Source: Cristatella mucedo
Taxonomy: Eukaryota > Bryozoa > Phylactolaemata > Cristatellidae
Length of the DNA: 64,000 nucleotides
Reading direction: 5' to 3'
Assembly: GCA_009760855.2 (NCBI GenBank)
Contig: WPIO01000253.1
Span: 62,001-126,000, forward strand
Shown here in pieces: positions 1 to 9,632 of this stretch. A model generated the notes under the pieces. It ran no database searches, had not been told where the DNA came from, and worked only from the letters and a program-made list of their open reading frames with translations. Both the position numbers and the translations under genes were made by a program. The first letter of the stretch is position 1, and each line of letters starts with the position of its first letter.

Positions 1-446
1 ATGAGGTATTTCTAGACTGTCGTTTGGATTAATGGAATAGATGAAATGCCGGATGTTGACTCGTATAAGAATTGTAGAAATGTTATTGTATTAGATATGT
101 CAGAAGATCAAACAAAGATATTAGATAATTTTACTAGAGGACGATGTAAAAGAATGAATGTATTCTATCTTGCTCAATGATTTACAAGAATACCTAAACG
201 AGAGATTAGGAATAATATAAATTTGATTAAATAATTCAAACAAAACAATAATGATATTGAATATATTCGCGAGGCATATGTTGGTGATATAGATAGAAGG
301 AAATTCAAAGATTGGGTTGATTGTACTAGGAAAAGATTTGGATATTGTGTTATAGACAACCAAAACTGAGGATGAGGGAAGATTTCGGTCTGTTGATGAA
401 GAAGGAAAGCAACTGATAACTATTTTTAACATTAATATTTTAATAT
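1..446 (+). pseudogene. Viral DNA-packaging ATPase (A32/FtsK-HerA-like), C-terminal part, decayed
   Basis: In the first forward frame a protein can be followed from base 16 to about 366, then about one frame further to about 446. It has a hydrophobic strand ending in an acidic residue (NVIVLD, Walker-B-like), then an RGR-containing stretch and a VFYLAQ strand followed by a basic IPKRE segment. This order is typical of the C-terminal half of A32-type packaging ATPases, which pump viral DNA into capsids. The Walker A motif would lie left of the window. Stops at 13-15, 178-180 and 232-234 and a frame change near 360 show that it is dead. The minus-strand open frames here are antisense shadows. 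Family assignment rests on motif order and on the capsid genes that follow. Confidence 0.6.
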
Positions 447-466
447 AATATTTTAATAGGAAAGGA

Positions 467-1629
467 ATGATAGACGGAAAGTTATATCAAAGGTGAAATA
501 GACCGTACGAAGGAAGTGCTCAAGATGCGCTTGATTGAGAAAACTTACTTGATAATTTAGAAAAATTACGTAGGGCAAGTATACTTACCAGCAATGAAGA
601 GATGGCAAGAATTTAAGCTGAAATGGCTGCTAGAGATAAAGTAGAACATAAACTAAATGAACGTGCGTTAGAAGAATCAAACAATGCATTAGGTAAGGTT
701 GATGTTGAAGAACTTAAAGTAATAAGACCAAAACTTGCAACTCAAACGGAGAGTAATAAACTAGTGGAAAAAGCAATAGAAGCTAAAGGACCTCAAGATA
801 TTTCTATCGTTTTGAAAAAAGCAATTAATGATGCTGCGTCTAGAAAACCTAAAAGAGCAATTAATAGAGTAAATCAAGCAAAGACACATGCAGCTAATCC
901 ATAAATAAGAGAAATTCTCGATGGTGTCAAAAACAGCAGCAGAAAGTCTTCAAATTAACCCATCTAATGGTACTCCATAGACAACAAACCAAATATAAAA
1001 GATTTTGAAGATGAAACTAGTTTATCGCCAGCAATTGCTACTAGTACTCCAAAGAGGAAAGGTAAAAAAAGAAAAGATAAAACTAGTTTACCTGCTACAA
1101 GTGTTACAGAAACTAGTTTACCTGCTACAAGTGGGGCAGAAGTTAGCTCACCTTCATTTACAACTGCTATAGACGCTACTTTACCTACAATTATTGAACA
1201 TCCACTGAATATTAAGGAAAAATTAATTGAATTTAGTGAAGAAAAAAATGTAAGAGGAATGAAAGTTGTTTAGAAAGAATATATAAAAGGAATTATAGAA
1301 GATAATATTGAGGAGAGAGTTAACGATATCTATGAAAAGTTGGATGAAAACAATCTAAAAGGACTACAAAAGAAGAACATATTCATGATTATATAAAGGG
1401 ATTAAAAGGATTAAAAGTTAAATCTGGAGAAGGATTGGAAACTATTCTGGTGTCTGTTAAGAGTGATAAAGAAGTATTTAATAAGATTGATTTATGGTTA
1501 AGAGAGCTTGCTGCTGGAAATAATGGAGTGGTAAATTCAATCAGTGCTGCTGTAGATTATTTAGCTAGGTCAAGAAAAGCACCAAAATCTTATGCTGCAA
1601 AAATAAATAACCTTTCATTTAATATCTAG
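467..1629 (+). pseudogene. Lys/Thr-rich viral protein of unknown function, broken
   Basis: One reading frame can be followed from an ATG at 467 to about 1,370 through seven in-frame stops of all three types. It then shifts frame and ends at 1,629. The N-terminal third is charged and helical (622-904 is open). The middle has a Lys/Arg cluster (KRKGKKRK, about 1,060) followed by two tandem copies of a Thr/Ser/Pro-rich decapeptide (about 1,081-1,140). The C-terminal 65 residues (1,435-1,629) look like a compact helical domain with the segment NKIDLWLRELAAGNNG. It sits between the packaging ATPase and the minor capsid genes, where this virus group often has a core or minor virion protein. I do not recognise the family. 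Use of TAA, TAG and TGA argues for decay rather than a variant genetic code. Confidence 0.45.
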
Positions 1630-1711
1630 AAATGAGTGATCTGATGCAAGTCGCGAGAGATATACTTAAAAATGTTGAAGTTATTAGAAAAACTAATCAG
1701 TCAAGTAAATG

Positions 1712-2020
1712 TAATGTTATGTCATGTAATGTATCTCCGTCAGTAACTCCACAAAGTCATAAAGACCACGTGGGTGTTACGCAGGAGAGTTTTGTATAGC
1801 GCACTCACAGCCTAAGCGGCTTTCGGTACGCATTCGGTAGCCAACAGACTTCGTCTCACGCAACAAAGAGAAAGTAGGAAGCATAGCAGAGTTAGGAGAG
1901 CAGTTGAGGTAGTGAGTAGCATAGAAGTAGCAGTTCAGGACCGCTGAAAAAGATGTGCCATAGTCGGCAGTTAGAGAGTAGATGTCGTTGCGTAAGAAAG
2001 AGGGATGTGTTTAATGTTAT
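1712..2020 (-). mobile_element. 5'-truncated LINE fragment with 9-bp target-site duplication
   Basis: The body (1,721-2,011) matches segments at 28,037-28,166 and 38,560-38,860 and, in reverse, 19,470-19,690 and 54,200-54,440. It ends in a tail built of ATGTA-like units, so the LINE lies on the minus strand with its 3' end at the left. The 9-mer TAATGTTAT occurs at 1,712-1,720 and 2,012-2,020 and is read as the target-site duplication. It interrupts penton-like copy A. Confidence 0.75.
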
Positions 2021-2221
2021 TGGAAATTGAAATTGAAAATTCTAATCCACTTAATTTACATATTAATACTCCTATTTTACTGAGAAACAAAAACTTAAAG
2101 GTTTTTTAAGAAGTTTGTTGGAATTCATTCTATAAAAAAATAATGCTACTTCTAATAATACTTTTGTTTATAGAAATGCAGGTGGATCAGATCAAATTGT
2201 AACAATATAACCAGGAATTTA

Positions 2222-2222
<1 letters not shown>

Positions 2223-2258
<36 letters not shown>

Positions 2259-2263
2259 TTTAT
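2223..2263. repeat. (TA)n microsatellite inside penton-like copy A
   Basis: About 20 TA units, followed by an imperfect ATTT/TATA stretch to 2,277. It interrupts the reading frame of the capsid gene and is likely a post-integration expansion. Confidence 0.95.
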
Positions 2264-2495
2264 TTATTTATATATATGTGGATAATGATGACTTAAATAC
2301 TGGTATTATTGATAGAATTAATAATTATATTACTCAAACAGGTTCCACATCCGATAAGTTTATAGTTTATAGTTCTTATGATTCATTGTTGACCTTGTAA
2401 TGATCCGTCTAGTAATGGCACCTTTCAAGGACTCACGAATATGACCCTAAGCTAAGGACATTCTTCATGCTGGAGAGGAAGTTTATGTGCACTGA

Positions 2496-3071
2496 TTGAT
2501 GATAGCAGTGTGCAGAGTTACAGCTGTAGTCGGTAAGCACGTGCAAACGTTACAATCAAGCACGGGCCATTGCTGCTCTGCTGTCCTGAAAGGTGCCAAC
2601 CCTGCTAAGGAGGAAGTTGACAGTGCCTCCCCCGAAACGTGCCTTGCCATAATCGCCTGCTCTGAATGCTGTGTAGCGAAGCCTACCCTCGAAATCGAAC
2701 CTGCCGGCAAATATCGGGTCGCAGATGGTCGGCAAGGTCGTGCTCGCAATCCGACGAACGGTCGCCGAGACCGGCTTTAACGCTTGCTTTGCAGACGCAA
2801 CAATGCTAGAGCCATCATCGCTCCGTCAGGCGACGAGGTGCGCCACGCCCTCTTGTCGCTGAAGCTGCAGCTCGAGGAGCGAGTCGTGCGTGCCGCCGTG
2901 TCGCGAGCCTCGCGCGACCTCTGCCCCTGTCTAAAGTATCCCAAAATGCTCAAGTATGTCCGAAAGGCAGTCTGCAAAGTCGGAGCTCACGTGCAAACGA
3001 CGGCGGCAGTTGCGAAGGCTCGCTGCTCCAAAGACACCAAGGTGCGAAGGTACGAGGTACGAACGGCCTAA
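2496..3071 (+). other. 5' part of the inserted block, open frame of doubtful coding value
   Basis: A frame is open from 2,496 to 3,071 except for one TAA at 2,778. Its second copy (46,533-46,943) is open too. Most base differences between the copies change the amino acid, and other frames are also open, so I see no sign of purifying selection on this frame. It may be 5' untranslated or exon sequence of the caspase-associated gene family. Confidence 0.3.
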
Positions 3072-3085
3072 CTACCGAGGAAAAA

Positions 3086-4728
3086 ATGAAAAGCTTGCTG
3101 GGCAAGTTGGTCGACATCGCCTGGAAAAGGACGGAGCACGTGAGCGCCGGCGAAGAGGCCGAAGCCGAGCGGCTGCTGGCCACATGACCGACCTCTGGTC
3201 CTCCGCCTCCGCAGCGACTCCCGGCGAGCTACAAGGGCAAGCTCAGCAAGAACGAGCATAGAGAGCTTAGAGAGCGCGCCAGGCAGGCCGAGGAGCTAAA
3301 GCTGGCAGAGCTCGCCAGCCAGCACAGTGGCAAGCTGGACAGTGTCATGCAGGCCGTCCGGCGCTTGGCCGACGAGTGCTTTGCCGCACTCATCTCGTCC
3401 AGCTGTGTGCCCACCTCTGCCCTCGAGCTACTTGACGAGAACCTCAACGAAGTCGAGGTAGCCGTGGCGGGCCTGTTTAGCGTCAAGGAAGGAAGGGCGA
3501 CAAAAAAGTCTGCAGATCCGTCGCCGAATCGCTGCGTCCGCTCGCCGACGGTTTCGTGTGGTACCACTACTGAGGGCACTCGTCGGCGGCGGCTGGCCTG
3601 CCCGATGCCGCTCTGTCCCACGAGCTACTCGAGACCGTCGGCCGTCTCGTGGCCAACCTCGTCGTCACGCTCGACTGCTGCCACGCTCACGCCAGCATTC
3701 CAAAGCTGAGGTTCTACGTGGATGGGCAGGCGCGCTACTCGGGCTACATCGTGCTGTCGTCATGCACGGCCGCCCAGAAGTCGCAGTATGACAGCTCGGC
3801 GGCGTTCACCGAATTCCTCGTCGGCGGCCTTCGCAGCGCCATGGACGAAACCCGGAAGGCTTTCGAGAGCGCGTTTAGTTGGCAAGCCTGCAACAAGCCG
3901 GACTGTCAGGGATGCCGAACGTACAAAGCTGGAGAGGCAGGGGCTGATGCGGCCGGGCTCGAGTACCAGTGCGAGGCGTGCAAGCCACTGAGGCGCCTTG
4001 CAGACGGCTGCCTGCAGCTTGCCGACATCTTCAAGTACGTCAAGGCTCACCTGTGCGGCCACCTCATGCGACCGGTGCTCGACTCGTCCTATGCCGAGCG
4101 CCATCTGCCGGTGGCATACTTCTGGTCGAAGCCTCCGACATACGACGTGCTCGTTCGGCTGCCGCCGCAAGAACCGTTGGCCGACGCCGTGGAGCTCGTC
4201 GTCAGCTTGAAAGATGTGCCGGCGACCGTGAAATCGCCGTCCATGCCAAGATCCGGCAGTTTATGCAGGATCAAAAGGTTCTCTTGGGTGAGCTATCATT
4301 TCTTTGCAAAACTCGTAGCTCGTTATTCTCGAGAATTTGGCGTAGGATATTAATCGTTTTCGCTTTTTGCTCAGCGCATCGTGGCAGAGCTTGAAATGTA
4401 AGACTTATTTTTCGTTTTGGAAGATAATTATACGAGCCTATTTTTGCTGTTGTAGTGAGTAAATGTAAGGTAGCCTTGTCATCTTTTCACAGGTCCTATG
4501 CAGTACGAAGAATTTGACGAGCCTGCAGGTCATCAGCCAGCCGATGCTGGCGCCCCCGTTGCCAATTCGGTGGCTCGTTCCGCCGTTACATCGGCCGAGA
4601 AAGTCGTGCCGGCTGGCGTTCTCGCTCATCTCAAACTTCGCACGGCGGTCTGCGAGATAACTGACGATGCGGTCATGAAGACAATGTTCCGTAAAGGTTT
4701 TGCTATTCACTGCTCAATCAGCCTGTAG
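3086..4728 (+). pseudogene. Caspase-like (peptidase C14 fold) protein, broken, with one intron
   Basis: The frame starts at ATG 3,086 and meets TGA at 3,185. It continues with a Lys/Glu-rich coiled-coil-like region (about 3,230-3,350) and a Cys-containing segment to about 3,510, then shifts frame. The next frame carries WYHY-stop-GH (His codon 3,577-3,579) and, about 30 codons later, VTLDCCHAHAS (3,664-3,696). These match the catalytic His and Cys motifs of caspase/metacaspase folds. The segment SGYIVLSSCTAAQKSQY and the later FTEFLVGGL fit the strand and helix after the active site. A Cys-rich tail with CNKPDCQGC and CEAC follows (about 3,886-3,990). A final exon after the intron encodes VPAGVLAHL and KTMFRKGF, conserved in the copy at 49 kb. 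Stops at 3,185 and 3,571 and at least one frameshift make it a pseudogene. Confidence 0.6.
4288..4492 (+). other. Probable intron in the caspase-like gene
   Basis: The donor GTGAGC at 4,288 and acceptor TTTTCACAG ending at 4,492 flank AT-richer sequence of 205 bp. The downstream segment is conserved as protein in the copy at 49.3-49.5 kb. Presence of an intron means the block was not copied from a fully spliced mRNA. Confidence 0.5.
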
Positions 4729-5307
4729 TCTGCTATTGCTGCTTTGCTTTGGGACTCAGCTTGCGTGTTCACTGAGAACATGTGTGAACGAACGAGACTC
4801 AACAACCGATAAGTTTATAGTTGGTGTTGCTACTGGTACTGCACACTCATAGATAAGTATATCGGTTGGATGGAGTTTTATTACTAGTAAATCTTCTATT
4901 TCTAAAGTACTTGGCTTTACTAAACCAGCTTATACAAAGGATAGTAAGTTTTTAGAATCGTATCCAGCAATTACACCAACTATTTATACCCCAAACAACA
5001 AGTTTTATTCAGAGGAAGAGGTAAGTATTGCAGATGTAAAACTTGTTCGCGTGAGTTGTAATTTAGTTGCACCAGAAACTAGTTTTATAAATGGAAATGA
5101 AACTCAAGCTGTAAGAAGTTTTGGATTTGACTTTTATCCATGGGATAAAATGGTATATGAACCATATACACCTGAATATCACAATGTTTCTACTGAATCT
5201 ATCAGTTATATAACTATTAAAATTACTGATCAAAACCTAAGAGTATTATATTTTGGTGTTGAACAAATTGCTGTTGTTATAGAAATTCTCAAAGTCTTAT
5301 ATAAGAA

Positions 5308-6254
5308 ATGACTATAAGATTAACGGGAACATCTTCTTCAGACTATAAAACATTAAAGCCTCCAATTATGTTACAAGAAAACTCAGGATTTAATAAAGTT
5401 GGTTTGAGAAGAGTAGAATTTATACAAATAGAGTAATATCAAATATTGATAAAGATGTAAACGACAGGCTTTTATTTAAATGGTCTATGGCAGATGAGAA
5501 TGCTACTTATATTGCAATTGATTTAGGAACAGGTGTTACTGGCAAACCTACAACTTCAGGAAATTTTGATAGTAACAAAATTGTTATTGCAATAAACAAA
5601 GCTTTAAAAGAAAAGAAAACAGATCCTGCTATCACTACTAGCGCATCAGCAATCCTTAGTGGAAGAAATTCAAATGGAATACAATTTAGTGTTGACACAG
5701 ATGATAAAATAATTATGCAAGTAGGAGGTGATACTGTTGTTTTACTAGGAAGTAATTCTTTGACTGGTAAAGCTGGCGGATTAAGTGTTAATTGGAGATA
5801 CATGATGCTTTGGAGATACGCAAGGTTTTAACTCAAATGAACAAGGAATATTTGATCGTGATATGGTTGGAGGAACTCCTTACGAAGCAATTGAAAAAGC
5901 TATGTGTTTCGTTGGAACTTATAAAGCTTGGAATAAAATGGTTTTGCCTGATAATAGTGGTGTAAAACGGATAAGTGTTGATTGTAATTAGTTAATCCAG
6001 AACTGAATTACATAGAAAGAAAACAAGGATTTTTAGAACAATCTTCATCTTTATATGTCATTGACGCTGACGATATTGCTCTAGGAGAAAAATTTGAGTT
6101 ACATATTCCAAATGTATTATACTTACCAAAAAAGGGTGCTATAGATTCATTGAGTACTTTTAAAATTACTTTAACACACCACAATGGACAAAGAGTTAAT
6201 ACAATAACAGATGTTATAGTAACATTAGTTATTAAAAAAAGTAAAGTTATATAG
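5308..6254 (+). pseudogene. Penton-like minor capsid protein, copy B, frameshifted
   Basis: It begins at ATG 5,308, overlapping the previous stop by the tetranucleotide ATGA, just after TTATATAAGAA. The N-terminus reads MTIRLTGTSSSDYKT and continues GFNKVGLRRVEF, closely parallel to copy C. The central part is open (5,487-5,831) and contains KIIMQVGGDTVVLLGS, also matched in copy C. Frame changes near 5,430 and 5,790 and several stops follow, but the end still reads as the counterpart of the ILYLP and LSTFKI segments of copy C, with the stop TAG at 6,252. Single jelly-roll pentons occupy capsid vertices. The assignment is by resemblance and position. Confidence 0.55.
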
Positions 6255-6256
6255 AA

Positions 6257-7113
6257 ATGACTTTAAGATTAACAAGAACAAGTAACACAGATTATAAAAC
6301 TAACTACCCTCCAATAATGCTTGGTTCTAAATCTGGGTACAAAAAAGTTGGATTAAGAAGAGTAGAATTTACTTATCCAAATAAAAACATGTCTAGAGTT
6401 GCCTTTCTAAAAATGATATGCTTTGGTTTTAACAAGATTCTATTGCAGCAAATAACTTTTCTGTTTCAATTCCGGAAGGATATTATGATACTTCTAGGAT
6501 TGTTACAGCATTAAATAAATCGCTAGATACTATGGGATCTTATTACAATTCTTAAAAAAGAGATAGTACTGGAATATATTTTAGTTTTGGAGAAGGTGAT
6601 CAAATAGTTATGCAAGTAGTAGGTGAATATGTTGTTTTACTAGGAAATGATATACCAGGCGTTATTAATAGCATTGGAGATACATTAGGGTTTAAATCAA
6701 TTGAACAAGGATCATTTTCTCATGATTATGATTACGTTAGCGGAAGAGAATCTACTATAAATGAAAAAACACACTATTTCGCTGGTACTTATTAAGCATG
6801 GAATAAAGTGAATTTAGATGAGAATAGTGATTTAAAATGGATAAGTGTTGATTGTGATGTAGTTGATCCAGATATGAATTATTTAGAAAGAAAGGAAGGA
6901 TTTATAGAACAATCATCTTCTTTATACACTATTGACGTTAGTGATATTGCCCCTGGTGAAAAAGTTAATTTACATATTCCAAATATACTATACTTACCAA
7001 CAAAGGGCGATATAGAGTCATTGAGTACTTTTAAAATTATTTTAACTGACCAAAATGGAAGAAGAATTAATTCAATAAACGATGTTGTGGCTGCAATAGA
7101 AATTTCAAAGTAA
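6257..7113 (+). pseudogene. Penton-like minor capsid protein, copy C, best preserved
   Basis: It starts at ATG 6,257, preceded directly by TATATAGAA. It has MTLRLTRTSNTDYKTNYPPI at the N-terminus, then KKVGLRRVEF, a middle segment (6,610-6,795) with QIVMQVVGEYVVLLGND, and a long intact C-terminal part (6,808-7,113) with LKWISVDCDVV, PNILYLP and LSTFKIILTDQNGRRIN. Total length is about 285 codons. A frame change near 6,400-6,480, a TAA near 6,555 and a TAA at 6,793 break it. Three neighbouring relatives suggest either vertex proteins with different roles or recent tandem duplication. The C-terminal DQNGR segment is the strongest family sign. Confidence 0.6.
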
Positions 7114-7122
7114 TATAGAGAA

Positions 7123-7704
7123 ATGGGAAGTTATGCAAGGATTGGTCATAGAAATATAAAAGGAGGTAAATATTATGGAGCTGGAGTTTTACATAAAGTA
7201 ATAGATGGCATTGGAAAAGTAAATCCAGTTTTAGCTGGATTAACTGGCCTAAGCATAAACATCGCTAATAATGGAATTGAAATGCATCAAGCAAGAAAAA
7301 TAGTTGAATTACAAACTCAAAAAGATAGATCAAGAATATGCTAATCAACGAAGAGATATGAATGATAAACTTAAAGAAGAAAAAGAAAGAAAGAATTAGA
7401 ATATGAATTAGAAAAACGAAAAGATAAAGATTATGATAGAAAGATTAAAGAAATGGATCTTGAGATTAAACGCGAAATGCTTGAGAAACTTAAACCAAAA
7501 ACTAGAACAAGTCGTAAAGTAAAAATGGAAGAAGAAGTAGAAGACTATTCAGAAACTCTTAAAGAAAATGATCCAAAAACATATAAAGAAGTTGAGAAAG
7601 TAATCAAATCAGTTATACCTGTTATTGGAGAGAGAACAAGACCTGATGGATATGGTGGAATGATGAGAAAGGAAATTGGAGCTGGATTATATATTCGAAA
7701 GTAA
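7123..7704 (+). pseudogene. Small membrane-active/coiled-coil virion protein, frameshifted
   Basis: The ATG at 7,123 follows TAATATAGAGAA. The first 73 codons contain a Gly-rich basic start (GHRNIKGGKYYGAG) and a weakly hydrophobic segment around GKVNPVLAGLTGLSINIAN. After frame changes near 7,325 and 7,395, a Lys/Glu-rich heptad-like region follows (about 7,340-7,500). The C-terminal part is open (7,453-7,704) and ends in a Gly-rich GGMMRKEIGAGLYIRK. The gene lies between the pentons and the major capsid gene. In this virus group that position often holds a minor capsid or membrane-lytic protein, but I do not recognise a named family. Confidence 0.45.
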
Positions 7705-7737
7705 ACATTAATTTTTAGTTTTTTATATAGAGAAGAA

Positions 7738-9334
7738 ATGGCGAGTGCACCTATCAATACTAATTTCGATATGAGTGATCCTGATTTTCTTGATTATAAA
7801 ATTAAGGACTATCAGTATAAAGAATTTTAGCAAAGTAATGGAAATGTAACTGACGGTTTATTGATAAAATAGTTACATTCAATGTACCTCCTGAACAACA
7901 AACGTGTTATGTTTTGTCAGATGGTTATCTTCTACTTGAAGGAAAAATACAAGTTCAAACTCCTGTAAATGGTGGTTATGGCCCTCCCAATCGCAATTAT
8001 GCTGCAGGACTAGTTAACAATGCTGGTGCTTGGTTGTTTAGTTCTATGAGAGTATATTTTCTGTTAGTTCTATGAGAGTTAGACTTGGTGCTGAAGAGCT
8101 AGAAAGTGTAACACAAAATATAAGAACTGTTTCAACAATTATGGGGCTTCTATGTTATCCGAATGATTATAATAGAACTGAAGGCCCTGCAACAAGATGA
8201 AAAAAGATGAAGCCAGTTTATTGATGATATGGGGACTGTTGCTGATGCTAATAATATTGTTAGTTTTTCCAGTAAACTTTTTCCATACCTAAGCCTTAAT
8301 GCTGCATCTGCGATTAATTCAAATATTGGATTTGTTAATGGAAGAGGTTTATCTAATGTTCTTGCAGATAATGCTGGTACGTTCAGTATTTCCCTTCCAT
8401 TATCAAGAATTTCTGGATTCTGTGGTGATATGAATAAAATCATTTACAATACTCAATTTACTCTTGAAATGACTAGAGTTGGTGGAGATGATAAAAATGC
8501 TATTATGACGGGGGCGAGTGGAAATGCTAATTTAAGTTTGACTAGAGGAACTGCTGGTGACCCTGCAAATGGTGTTTGGAAGGCATTTAAAATTGATATG
8601 ACAAAGAGGAGATTAATGGTTCCATGTATTTCTCCACGAGAAAGTGTGCAAAAGGCACTTGCTGAAATTTCAAGTGAGAGATCAAAGAAAATTAGACTTA
8701 ACTACAGAGTTAGACGATGAGATTGTGACTATAGCAAATTTTAATCAAGGTCTTAAATTTACAAAAAGTTTATCTGTACAGAATACTATTGATAAAGTTA
8801 GATGGTCAATTGTTGCTGCGCAGAAATTTAATAAATTAATAGCTATACTGGAAACCCTTTTACTTTTAATCATTGTTATATTAAAAACGTAACAGTTCTT
8901 GCTGATGGATCAAAACAATATCCAGCAGCTGCAAGAATCAGCTATCCAGATATTCTCCTGATGGAATTGTAGATGATGATACATTGATTGAGATAAACAT
9001 TTTATGGAGTAGAAAGATAATTGAATAGTTTATTCCAAAGCAATATTTAGGGCAGTGTTCACTTGGATTGTATGTGTTAAAACTAAGAAGATGTTTCTAA
9101 TCTGAATTCGAAATTTCTATTCGTGTTTTGAGTTTTTCTACCTCACCTATAGATTACATAGCAGCAGGAAATGTTAGAATACCTACAAAGTTTGAATTTG
9201 ATATGCCAATTAGAGAACCACTTTTTGTGTTTTCACTTAAAGATGAGAAGTACTTTGATTTTGAGTTTAATATAGTTTCTGATTATGGAAGATTTAACAA
9301 TGTAAAAGGAAATGGGTATGATATAATGATATAA
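7738..9334 (+). pseudogene. Double jelly-roll major capsid protein, decayed
   Basis: The start ATG at 7,738 follows TTATATAGAGAAGAA. The length (about 530 codons) fits a double jelly-roll major capsid protein. The best-preserved part (8,229-8,720) has the segment SLPLSRISGFCGDMNKII (from 8,391) followed by a strand ending LEMTR, a combination typical of the major capsid protein in Polinton-like integrated viruses of invertebrates. The C-terminal end (9,128-9,334) is also open. Decay is clear: TAG at 7,828, a 26-bp tandem duplication of TTAGTTCTATGAGAGT at 8,038 and 8,064 that shifts the frame, and further shifts near 8,200, 8,700 and 8,900-9,120. The gene would build the capsid facets together with the pentons upstream. 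Confidence 0.6.
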
Positions 9335-9351
9335 TATAATACATAATTCAT

Positions 9352-9482
9352 TTACATAGCGCCCCAAGAGAACTTAATCTCTATTCAGGCGCTTCACTTA
9401 TGCCTCGTGGCTCGAGCCCACGACTTCAGTCAGACCTTGGTCGGGGCGAGCACCGTAACCGGTAGACCAAACCAGCTCGGCA
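9352..9482 (-). mobile_element. tRNA-headed SINE with LINE-A-type 3' hairpin
   Basis: Read on the minus strand, the element starts GCCGAGCTGG and has an A-box fit TGGTCTACCGG. A B-box-like GGCTCGAGCC follows, then a tail hairpin (9,358-9,394) built from GCGCC/GGCGC arms around AGTTCTCT-type sequence. The same hairpin ends the LINE-A copies. A second SINE copy lies at 31,867-32,025. It inserted into AT-rich DNA just after the capsid gene. The target duplication cannot be told from AT-rich flanks. Confidence 0.65.
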
Positions 9483-9509
9483 TAAAATATTATATAAAAA
9501 AAAGTAGAA

Positions 9510-9632
9510 ATGCAAGTAGTTGAAGAGAAAGATCATTTTAGATTTGCAAGAGGTATTCCAATAGTTAAAGAAGTATTAGAAATATCTAAAATATTAATAA
9601 ATAATTATATAGATGAACAGAAAGTTTCATAA
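9510..9632 (+). CDS. Small uncharacterised viral ORF (40 aa)
   Basis: An intact 40-codon frame from ATG 9,510 to TAA 9,632, directly after TATATAAAAAAAAGTAGAA, a loose version of the start-site motif of this element. It overlaps the start of the fibre gene by 20 bp. The product is charged, with no transmembrane segment. It may be a real small gene or the remnant of a longer leader. No family recognised. Confidence 0.35.
   Translation: MQVVEEKDHFRFARGIPIVKEVLEISKILINNYIDEQKVS

Larger units (their letters stand above)
2351..4822 (+). mobile_element. GC-rich inserted block with 17-bp direct repeats, carrying caspase-like gene remains
   Basis: The 17-mer ccgataagtttatagtt is present at 2,351-2,367 and 4,806-4,822. 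Between the copies the base composition switches from AT-rich viral DNA to GC-rich DNA, and the viral frame continues when one copy is skipped. This is a precise insertion of about 2.44 kb with a long target duplication. A second copy of the block starts at 46,412 (5' part to about 47,090) and ends near 49,600. The shared ends are TCTTATGATTCATTG on the left and GAGACTCA on the right. No terminal inverted repeats, LTRs or poly-A are visible. The long duplication suggests target-primed insertion, but the retained intron argues against an ordinary processed copy. The mechanism is unclear. Confidence 0.7.
1633..5311 (+). pseudogene. Penton-like minor capsid protein, copy A, interrupted by insertions
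   Basis: An ATG at 1,633 follows the motif TATCTAGAA directly. Coding sequence is then split by a LINE fragment (1,721-2,011), a TA microsatellite (about 2,223-2,263) and a 2.44-kb insert (2,368-4,805). With these set aside the gene would be about 850-900 bp, the same size as copies B and C downstream. The C-terminal part (5,051-5,311) has the segment ISYITIKITDQNLRVLYF, the counterpart of the ITDQNG region near the end of copy C. This is the usual C-terminal strand of penton/minor capsid proteins in Polinton-like viruses. The reading frame is the same on both sides of the large insert, so the insertion was precise. The stop TGA overlaps the next ATG (ATGA at 5,308-5,311). Confidence 0.55.

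Noticed and set aside
121-432. Minus-strand 103-codon ORF
   Set aside because: Antisense of the packaging-ATPase-like frame, with no motif of its own.
1-1630. A variant genetic code for the viral genes, because frames run through many stops
   Set aside because: TAA, TAG and TGA all occur in frame, together with frameshifts and insertions. That is decay, not reassignment.
2368-4805. Viral capture of a useful host caspase gene
   Set aside because: The insert breaks a capsid gene, keeps an intron and has its own target duplication, so it arrived after integration and gave the virus no function.
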